DNA from: a virus
DNA: 44,458 nucleotides
Reading direction: 5' to 3' (one strand)
IMG/VR virus record: IMGVR_UViG_3300005253_000435
Coordinates: 1-44,458 of that record
In this document: in pieces, positions 38,009 to 44,458 of the stretch
Layout of the letters: every line of letters starts with the position of its first letter
Position numbering within the stretch: the first letter of the stretch is position 1
The notes under the pieces: generated by a model
What the model was told of the DNA's origin: nothing
Database searches by the model: none
The model's input: only the letters and a program-made list of their open reading frames with translations
Program-made: the position numbers and the translations under genes

Positions 38009-38125
38009 AACCTTATACGATATCAGGCCCAATGGTACGCCGTATGTGAACAGAATCAATTTGATCCACGCCATGTCATTGGACAGTTTCGTGAGTAAAT
38101 CATGATCATTCTTGTTACTTGTCAT
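37985..38125 (-). CDS. Small single-helix membrane protein
   Basis: 46 residues. A polar N-terminus (SNKNDHDLLTKLSNDMAW) is followed by one hydrophobic segment (IKLILFTYGVPLGLI). AAAGGAGG lies upstream of the ATG, and the start overlaps the preceding gene stop (ATGA). It might be a holin-like or virion-entry peptide, but there is no lysin nearby to support lysis. Confidence 0.6.
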   Translation of the reverse strand: MTSNKNDHDLLTKLSNDMAWIKLILFTYGVPLGLISYKVLISGTGS

Positions 38126-39873
38126 CGAAGGATCCTCCTTTTGTTCCTTTTGCTGTCCTGTCCGTATGTCTGTACGCCGACGCCGAGCATGCTCACCATC
38201 GTGTCAGCGGTTGCTCTTGGTATGCCGTGTTCCATCACCGATTGTACTACTTCCCTGGTCGATAACGGTGTCACGAGACTCTTGGCTACAGATTTTACCG
38301 TGGTTGTTTCCCCGACTACGTTCTGTCTTGCGATTATGTCCCAGGCGGCACCATGCAGCGGTGAAAATTTACTTCGGGTAAAATCGAAAACCACTTCACC
38401 CAAATCACGGGAACCTGAACCGGATAACGACCGTACCTCGCCGCTCACGGAACTTTTTGTTTTTCCCGAAATCGCTCTAGATATCAAAACCGCCGTTTGC
38501 GACAGCCCCTCGACTACATCGTATCTAGTATTCCCGTTCTTTTCCTTCAGTTTTAAGAAATCGGACGAGTTGGGGTCGTCTTCTACTATGAAGTCTCCTA
38601 GCTGGGCGGCTAACCACAGGAATATAGCTTTCCCGGCCAGGTATCGGCCATACTCTGCTAGAAGAAGTCTGCGCGTTTCCTTCTTACCAGGTCCTTGCCA
38701 CAGATTCTTTCCAAATATGAACTGGAACCTGCTCGATATCCATCGTGGTGAGAAGAAAGCTGCGTTAAGCAACGGTGCGTTTTTCTCCAAACTCCCTAGG
38801 CTACCGCGCCCTGTTGTCACGTTGACGAAGTCCGCCAGGTTGTCTAGCGCCGCTGTTTGATCAACAGACGGGTCCGGGGGGAACGCCCTAAGCAGCGCGC
38901 TAAACGAATCCATGCGAACTTGGTTGAGAATAGCCGTATATGCCCTATTACTGTGCGATATGATAGGTATGTGCCGCGACCATTCGGACCTTATGTTTTC
39001 TTCTCCCAACGTAACATCGCCATCTGGGTCACTGAAAAATATGCTGTGCCTAACGGCTAAATCGTAGTCCTCTAATTCTTGTATATCGTCGAAGGCTTTC
39101 CGCGATCCTTTCTTCGTCGCCAGGGCACGAATCATGGTGGGAAACGCTTTGGCTGTCCTTATAGGATGCATAGCCAACTGGATACCCCCCTGCCGTCCGA
39201 AGCCGGAAATATCGACACTGGTGGTTATGGACTTGGTCAAGTTGTGCAGCTCACTAACGACTTGTCCAAATATAGACCGGGGTCTCAACCTCCCAACGTG
39301 CCTATCAATTCTCTGTTGTAGCAGCTTTTTTTCTGAGGCGAGCTTAAGGTGTTCCGCAGATTTCCGCGGTATATCGAACCGTTCCCCACTCTGGGGCAAC
39401 TCTCCGGTCTTCTGCATTCGTTTAAGTTTCGCATCGAGGGCAGCTACCTGTTCAGTGAGCCTCTGCACCTGGGCGGGCTCCGTCTTCTTTAGATGAGCCT
39501 TTAAGTCTGCCACTTGGCCCCGCAACACCTTTATAGCGTTCGGCTGCTCGGTCTTCTTCTTCGCCGTTTCAATCGGAAGCCGCCCCTCTGTGATCGCGTT
39601 TGCGAGTTCTTTCCCCGTTGCGTCCAGGTTTTTATTGGTCCTCGCTTCACGTTTTATAGCGGCAAGCCGCCTCTTAACGTCGACCACAGCTTTCTTTCGT
39701 GACTCAAGAACTTCTACGATGGAATCCACGATGTCGTCACGCGTGACGCTGGGTAGATCCTCCGCGATGACGTCTAGGGCACCGTCTATATTTTGGACCG
39801 ACGCATCTTCCTGTACGACGGCCACAACAAGATCGTGCAGCAACTGAGAAAAATCGGAACAATCCTTAGCCAC
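38122..39873 (-). CDS. Large virion protein with LPD38-like C-terminal domain
   Basis: A 583-residue protein. The N-terminal third is coiled-coil-like (AEDLPSVTRDDIVDSIVEVL, Lys-rich helices, VQRLTEQVAALDAKLKRM). The C-terminal half contains AAFFSPRWISSRFQFIFGKN and RYLAGKAIFLWLAAQLGDF, the signature style of large polyvalent-protein-associated domain 38. Polyvalent proteins are huge multi-domain phage proteins, probably injected with DNA. Here the domain is on a separate gene that overlaps the preceding one by 8 nt, as if a polyvalent protein had been split. Confidence 0.6.
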   Translation of the reverse strand: MAKDCSDFSQLLHDLVVAVVQEDASVQNIDGALDVIAEDLPSVTRDDIVDSIVEVLESRKKAVVDVKRRLAAIKREARTNKNLDATGKELANAITEGRLPIETAKKKTEQPNAIKVLRGQVADLKAHLKKTEPAQVQRLTEQVAALDAKLKRMQKTGELPQSGERFDIPRKSAEHLKLASEKKLLQQRIDRHVGRLRPRSIFGQVVSELHNLTKSITTSVDISGFGRQGGIQLAMHPIRTAKAFPTMIRALATKKGSRKAFDDIQELEDYDLAVRHSIFFSDPDGDVTLGEENIRSEWSRHIPIISHSNRAYTAILNQVRMDSFSALLRAFPPDPSVDQTAALDNLADFVNVTTGRGSLGSLEKNAPLLNAAFFSPRWISSRFQFIFGKNLWQGPGKKETRRLLLAEYGRYLAGKAIFLWLAAQLGDFIVEDDPNSSDFLKLKEKNGNTRYDVVEGLSQTAVLISRAISGKTKSSVSGEVRSLSGSGSRDLGEVVFDFTRSKFSPLHGAAWDIIARQNVVGETTTVKSVAKSLVTPLSTREVVQSVMEHGIPRATADTMVSMLGVGVQTYGQDSKRNKRRILR

Positions 39874-41809
39874 CGTAGCACCCCCTTTCGATCAAACTCT
39901 TGAGATCGGTCAAGATTTCGGCTTTCGTTCGCACATTCTTACTCTTGGCGCGTTTTACAACAGCCTCGTTTAGTACCGACTTCTTGTACTTCGTCTGCTC
40001 GGCCTTCAGCCTCTTATCTGTATCGCTCAGTTCATTCACGTTGGTTCGGACTCGTTCCTTGGCGTGTTCAGTAAGCTCTTGACCCGCCGCTGCTCTGGCC
40101 CGTGCTTGGATAGTGGCAAGGTCGTAACTCTTATCGAGTGTCAGCTTTCTCGCCACGAAATCCTTTCCCTCTTCCGAACCAGATTTTATAACGGCGGCGC
40201 TTAACGTGTTGAATTCCCTCACGAATTGGTTCATTTGTTCCAGGGCGATCCTGTCTGACGCGATCGGTTGCCCGCCAAGGCTGTCGTTTACCCGGTCTAT
40301 CCCAACTTTCAACTCTACCATTCTTTGTACAAGGGCTCCGGTTGCGACACGATCTATGGCTCTGGGGTCTTTGTTTACCGATGCTGCAATCGCTGACGCT
40401 TTTTCAACAAGGCCACTATCGATAGCCCGCTGCCGCGTTTGCAAGAAGTCTTCGCCTCCTTTGGTAAGAATCGGCGATAGGCCCATCGCTTCCCTATCTT
40501 GGTTTACCATCTTTGTCCTGGCAGATGTTACCTCCGCGAGTGTTTTCTTGACTGGTGGCATGTCTTCAGGCCTGGTTCCCACGCTCAGATTTGCGGGCGG
40601 CTCGGTGACCGGAGTGCTGGCGTCCGCAGCGAGGACCGGTTCTCCTCCCTGTGACTCCTCACCTTTGGCTATATCTCGCAGGGCCGCGGTGTTGGTGGCC
40701 CCGAGGTCAATGCTGGCATCAGCGGCGGCTTCCGCATCGGCGACGGCTTTAGATCGCAAACCCTGTACAGCTCCACGGACACCGCCCGGTCCTAGGCCTA
40801 GCACTGCGCCGCCAATGGCGGAACCGATTGTCCGGCCGACAGGGTCAACCGCCGCGGTACCTCCCATGATCTCAGGCAGCCAGATCGGTGCCTGTTCTTG
40901 TAGGGCCTCCGTCATGGCCTCCTTTATCATTGTGGCGGGCAGTTCCTTTAAGGCGCCGCTCACGGTCGTCTTGGCTATCACGCTCTTGGTTACCTTGGCT
41001 TTGAGGGCCGAGAACACTTTTTTACTGAGCTGAAAGGCGGTCTTAAGCTGAAATGTTTCCAGCGCAGTATTGATTACACCGATTACATCCCCTGCGAATC
41101 GGGCCTCCCCTTCAGAAAGATTGCGCTTCTTGGCTTCCGTGTAGCCCGAGTATCCTTCATTAACACCAATGGACGCCATGCCCAGCACTGGGTTCACCAG
41201 GCCTAGTATCGTGGCCTCCACCATCACGGGGAGTGCCTCACCGCCCAGGCTCCCGACCCAACCAGCTATGCCGGAATCGGGGTCACGTTGTAGTTCGGGA
41301 GCTTCCGCCCCTTCAGCTACCTGTTTAGCTGCGAAGGCGCCAGCTTCCGTCAGCTTCCGAAATTCCGGCGACAGTCGCTTTAACGCCGCAGTAGGTAGTA
41401 GACCGAGAGCACCCACCCCCCGGTTCAGGACAAAGTCCATCGTCGCGGCCTTTATCATTATACCGCCACGCTCCAGACCCCTCCCACCTTCCACGCCGAA
41501 CCGGTTGTACCAGGCTTTCTGACTTATGGGGGTCTCTAAATCGCCACTCTTGGCGACACCACCACCATTCTTGGCGGCACCGCCCCCCCTAAACGAGCGC
41601 ATAACCTCCCCGCGAAAGAGCCTACCTTCCTTGGTTTTACCCCCGCCAAGGCGGAAATACTCCGTCTTTTGGTCATCTGACACTATGCCGAGTTTCCTGT
41701 CTAAGTCGTCAAAGGAGTCGGTAGGCCTGTTCACTTGGATGGGCGGAGCCACAGGCTGTGTAGCGGCGGAGAAACCAAGTTTACTATCTAGGTCATCAAA
41801 AAAGCCCAT
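39866..41809 (-). CDS. Large virion protein, probable N-terminal half of a polyvalent/ejected protein
   Basis: A 647-residue protein. Residues 3-11 (FFDDLDSKLG) and 31-40 (SFDDLDRKLG) repeat a short motif. Gly/Ala-rich amphipathic hydrophobic stretches (about 180-340, LGLVNPVLGMASIGV and GSAIGGAVLGLGPGG) follow, then a helical Glu/Lys-rich C-terminus. This is typical of internal virion or ejection proteins that cross the host envelope. It overlaps the next gene by 8 nt. Confidence 0.6.
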   Translation of the reverse strand: MGFFDDLDSKLGFSAATQPVAPPIQVNRPTDSFDDLDRKLGIVSDDQKTEYFRLGGGKTKEGRLFRGEVMRSFRGGGAAKNGGGVAKSGDLETPISQKAWYNRFGVEGGRGLERGGIMIKAATMDFVLNRGVGALGLLPTAALKRLSPEFRKLTEAGAFAAKQVAEGAEAPELQRDPDSGIAGWVGSLGGEALPVMVEATILGLVNPVLGMASIGVNEGYSGYTEAKKRNLSEGEARFAGDVIGVINTALETFQLKTAFQLSKKVFSALKAKVTKSVIAKTTVSGALKELPATMIKEAMTEALQEQAPIWLPEIMGGTAAVDPVGRTIGSAIGGAVLGLGPGGVRGAVQGLRSKAVADAEAAADASIDLGATNTAALRDIAKGEESQGGEPVLAADASTPVTEPPANLSVGTRPEDMPPVKKTLAEVTSARTKMVNQDREAMGLSPILTKGGEDFLQTRQRAIDSGLVEKASAIAASVNKDPRAIDRVATGALVQRMVELKVGIDRVNDSLGGQPIASDRIALEQMNQFVREFNTLSAAVIKSGSEEGKDFVARKLTLDKSYDLATIQARARAAAGQELTEHAKERVRTNVNELSDTDKRLKAEQTKYKKSVLNEAVVKRAKSKNVRTKAEILTDLKSLIERGCYGG

Positions 41810-41817
41810 AGGTCCTC

Positions 41818-42846
41818 CTATCTGAGTTCCAACCCGTTCGCCGCCTCTTCCTGTGACATCCCGGCTCTGCGCCTACGCAGGTATTCTGTTTCTGCGGCTT
41901 TTGTCGTCGCTCGCTTCTTCGCGATAGTGTTAGCTACTGCGGAACTCATTACACGTTCACCGACGGTTGATCCTTCACTGTTGGTTCTACCAAATGTCCG
42001 CAACATGTTTTCAGTGCTCTTACTCGAAATACCAAATGTTTCCCGTTCTGCTATTATAGCACGCCGGATGTTGTTCAGGAAACTCTTCGTCTTTCTGAAT
42101 TCTGCCATGGCCGCCGGGTCGTCGCCGGTTACTGTAGTGGTTTGTAATTTAGGATTGTACACGGATGTCGCTACTATGGAGAAATCATCCGTTAAGGGGC
42201 CGTCTTTTTTAGAGAGAGTGGTCACTTCTCGCGGTGGCCCAAGGGCAAGTCCCTTACCTTTGGTTTCTGTTTGGGTCCTAAACCTATCTTGATCCGCCTG
42301 CACCTGGCTTTCTAGTTTCTGTAGGGCGTTGAACTGAGCAAACGGGTTGACCTGTTTGCCCTTCTCCGGGATCGGGGAAAACAGGTCACCGAATTCTTTG
42401 CCAAACGCGGTCCGAGATATTAGGTTTCGGGCTGCGGCGATTTGCCCCTCGTCAAGGATGCCTTGGGATATCAGGTCTTCTATACGGCCCATAAGACCAA
42501 TCTTTTGCTGGTGATCCTGGTACAAGTCTTCTGCCTGTTTTTTGTGACCGGCTTCAAGCTTCTGGGCTGCGGCGAGGTATTTTTCTTGACCCATTGCTTT
42601 CCTTTGTTTGTTTATAAGCCGTCGCTGTATGTTCGTTTTCCGTTGTAAGTTATCGAACTGACTCCGTACTTCTTGCTGTGCGAACGTCCCCGGGTCAATC
42701 TGATTCAGCGGTTCGGGTTGCGGCTGCGGCTGTTGTGGGTCTTCTATCAGCATCTCACGCGTAGGACCTGTCACGCTATTCGGACCTGGCGCGTCTCCTA
42801 CCGGAACCCACGTACCATCGTTAAGTTGTACCATACCCTGTGGCAT
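41818..42846 (-). CDS. Virion accessory protein with Gln/Pro-rich segment and helices
   Basis: A 342-residue protein starting MPQGMVQLNDGTWVPVG, with a Gln/Pro-rich linker (QQPQPQPEP) and a long helical region (INKQRKAMGQEKYLAAAQ). Probably part of the internal virion set with the two large proteins downstream. Its ATG overlaps the stop of the small gene before it (TAATG). Confidence 0.55.
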   Translation of the reverse strand: MPQGMVQLNDGTWVPVGDAPGPNSVTGPTREMLIEDPQQPQPQPEPLNQIDPGTFAQQEVRSQFDNLQRKTNIQRRLINKQRKAMGQEKYLAAAQKLEAGHKKQAEDLYQDHQQKIGLMGRIEDLISQGILDEGQIAAARNLISRTAFGKEFGDLFSPIPEKGKQVNPFAQFNALQKLESQVQADQDRFRTQTETKGKGLALGPPREVTTLSKKDGPLTDDFSIVATSVYNPKLQTTTVTGDDPAAMAEFRKTKSFLNNIRRAIIAERETFGISSKSTENMLRTFGRTNSEGSTVGERVMSSAVANTIAKKRATTKAAETEYLRRRRAGMSQEEAANGLELR

Positions 42847-43007
42847 TATTCCACCTCTTTCCCATCGGGTTCCGGGATCGGCTTGATGCTTTGTTTGAAT
42901 ATAGCCAGAGGAACCAACTCCTCATCTGTCACTTTGTCGTGGGCCAATAACTTGTTCAGAATAGCACTAAGTGCCGTCAGTCCGTCTTTATCTGCCTGGA
43001 TCTCCAT
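42846..43007 (-). CDS. Small acidic virion-module protein
   Basis: A 53-residue acidic protein (MEIQADKDGLTALSAILNKL). AAGGGG precedes the ATG. It is coupled to the next gene by TAATG. The role is unknown. Confidence 0.55.
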   Translation of the reverse strand: MEIQADKDGLTALSAILNKLLAHDKVTDEELVPLAIFKQSIKPIPEPDGKEVE

Positions 43008-43016
43008 GATAACCCC

Positions 43017-44458
43017 TTATATTATGTAGTAACCCGTTAAAATTGCACGTCCGCTATTTGTCCACTCAGTCTCTTGTACGCGTGATGGTCCTGATGTCCC
43101 ATCCCAAAGGTACATCTCGATCCGAGCGGAAGTCCCAGCCACAATTCCCGTTAGTGTATATCCCGCCGGGATCGCCAACCCACTAGAGAATCCCATATTT
43201 ATTGTCCCGGAGTTAGAAGCGCTCGTAAATGGCAACGCCTCAATGCTCATACTGCCCGTACGAGAGGCTATTGAAGCTGTCAATATGTCTACTGAGAAAA
43301 ATACCGATCTACCAATCTTAGTATAAAAACCACTCTGAATAGTATATGTTATTGTGCCGGAACCGCCTGTGAATACCACTGTAGGAGTGAACGTTCCCTC
43401 CTCGTAATCATCGAGCGTGTTAGCATTTGAACTTGGAACTTGTGTGGCTGGGAATACTATTTGACCCCCAGTTAGAGTCAAGTTCGTGAACGTAGGACTA
43501 TTCCCGGTATCCAATCCTAAGTCAGCCCTAGCCAATGCCGCCGTGGTATTAGCAATCAACGTCCTACCGAATGACGGCAGGTCAGCAGCCACGTGTACGT
43601 TGTCAGCGGAAGTGTAGTACATCTTATCGGCTGCCATAGACACGGCGGCCAGGTTGTTGAGCCCAGTGTCGAACGCCTGAACGTCTGACCCTATAGACAC
43701 ACCGATAGACGTTCTTAGCGTAGACCCCGACTCGGCAACGGGGTCCGTAGTTCCATCCCCCACAATCATTTCACTATCTGCCAGGACGGCCATAGCTGTA
43801 ATAGCCCCGGTACCCGATCCTAGCAGAACACCGCCGTCTGTAAAGCTTCCAGCCCCCATCCCCCCGTTAGGAACAGTCAACACATTAGTCAGAGTTACCA
43901 CCTGAGAGGAGTTAATCCGCATAGCTTCAACACTAGAACCCGTAGAAAATGCTATCTCCCCAGCCGCATAATCAGTGGCGAGTTTCATTGTATTATTGCT
44001 GGAACTCTCCATGCCCCAAAACCCTACCCTGTTCGTATTATTCCCGCGATAAAGCTCTATCAGAGTTGCTACTGCTAGGTCCGTTGCAGCATCTGAATCT
44101 GACAGTCTTATCGTTGGGACTACACTCTCTATATGCAGGTCTTTTCGAGGGCTCCCCGTGCCTATGCCTACGCTGCCGTCCCTATTGATTCTGACTCGCT
44201 CTGTGGCACTTGTTGCACCAACCGGTGTTGTATGGAAGGCAAGTGATGTAGGAGATGAAGTATTTGTCCAATTATCAAATGGCACAGCTTGGATGAGTGC
44301 CACCACTTCCTCGGAACCATCTTCACCTCCTTGGAATTGAATCGTTCCAACATCTTGGTTGAAGTCCACGAAAGCATCAACTCGTTTAAGGACAATATCC
44401 GCAGAAGCATCTGACCTGCTAATGGTTAATGCGTTAGAGAATGTCCACGCCCCGCCGA
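43017..44458 (-). CDS. Tail-fibre/tail-spike-like protein (5' end outside window)
   Basis: The frame is open beyond the right edge, and the GTG at 44369 is internal. At least 480 residues. INRDGSVGIGTGSPRKDLHI is the GIGT-SP motif common in phage tail fibres. Ala/Ser/Thr-rich beta repeats with small hydrophobics follow, without membrane segments. The C-terminal end (VRINRDG onward, beta-rich) may be the receptor-binding tip. The N-terminus that attaches to the virion is not in the window. Confidence 0.78.
   Translation of the reverse strand, partial: GGAWTFSNALTISRSDASADIVLKRVDAFVDFNQDVGTIQFQGGEDGSEEVVALIQAVPFDNWTNTSSPTSLAFHTTPVGATSATERVRINRDGSVGIGTGSPRKDLHIESVVPTIRLSDSDAATDLAVATLIELYRGNNTNRVGFWGMESSSNNTMKLATDYAAGEIAFSTGSSVEAMRINSSQVVTLTNVLTVPNGGMGAGSFTDGGVLLGSGTGAITAMAVLADSEMIVGDGTTDPVAESGSTLRTSIGVSIGSDVQAFDTGLNNLAAVSMAADKMYYTSADNVHVAADLPSFGRTLIANTTAALARADLGLDTGNSPTFTNLTLTGGQIVFPATQVPSSNANTLDDYEEGTFTPTVVFTGGSGTITYTIQSGFYTKIGRSVFFSVDILTASIASRTGSMSIEALPFTSASNSGTINMGFSSGLAIPAGYTLTGIVAGTSARIEMYLWDGTSGPSRVQETEWTNSGRAILTGYYII

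Noticed and set aside
1-44458. Window as a complete circular genome
   Set aside because: Joining the ends puts the left gene into a stop after eight codons and out of frame with the tail-fibre gene, and expected tail genes are missing.

Overview
The window is a stretch of a tailed bacteriophage genome (Caudoviricetes). The evidence is a head module with large terminase, portal, scaffold-like protein and capsid protein, a tail-fibre gene, and a family A DNA polymerase beside a D5-type primase-helicase. Consensus sigma70 promoters (TTGACA-16/17-TATAAT), strong Shine-Dalgarno sites and a GroES-like co-chaperonin point to a bacterial host. I cannot name the host or the tail type. No integrase, recognisable lysin or tail tape measure is present. 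Both ends cut through minus-strand genes, and joining the two ends does not give one reading frame, so the window is not a complete circular genome.

Layout. (1) 1-9953, minus strand, late head genes: structural protein (cut at the left edge), capsid protein, scaffold-like protein, zinc-ribbon protein, small protein, portal, terminase large subunit, overlapping terminase-small-subunit candidate, a seven-repeat propeller-like protein and another structural protein. (2) 9954-10403: two tRNA-like genes with abnormal anticodon arms and a third element whose tRNA halves are in reversed order. (3) 10404-13470, minus strand: GroES-like protein and small early genes with a shared ribosome-binding cassette and sigma70 promoters. 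(4) 13477-13767: a divergent promoter hub. (5) 13768-19780, plus strand: about two dozen very small early genes, many starting with a near-identical Shine-Dalgarno cassette, interrupted by a 0.63-kb non-coding region at 14743-15377 with iteron-like repeats, inverted repeats and a consensus promoter. (6) 19777-38008, plus strand: DNA metabolism, with DNA methyltransferase, RecG-like helicase, LuxR-type regulator, PQ-loop-like membrane protein, MazZ-like dNTP pyrophosphohydrolase, HAD nucleotidase, metallophosphoesterase, DNA polymerase, VRR-NUC nuclease, Cas4/RecB-like nuclease, Sak4-like ATPase, an abundant acidic/basic protein and primase-helicase. (7) 37985-44458, minus strand: a small membrane protein, two halves of what looks like a split polyvalent (probably ejected) protein, accessory virion proteins and a tail fibre cut at the right edge.

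How it fits together. The divergent promoters near 13.5-13.7 kb would start leftward and rightward early transcription of small host-interaction genes. The rightward unit then runs into replication and recombination genes that are tightly coupled by ATGA, GTGA and TAATG overlaps. The two leftward late blocks build the virion. The most unusual signals are the reversed tRNA-like element, a lysine-proline tail that a +1 frameshift could add to the capsid protein opposite an aspartate-proline tail in the scaffold, the iteron region near 14.8 kb, the repeated translation-start cassettes, and an isoleucine at the residue-762 position of the DNA polymerase.
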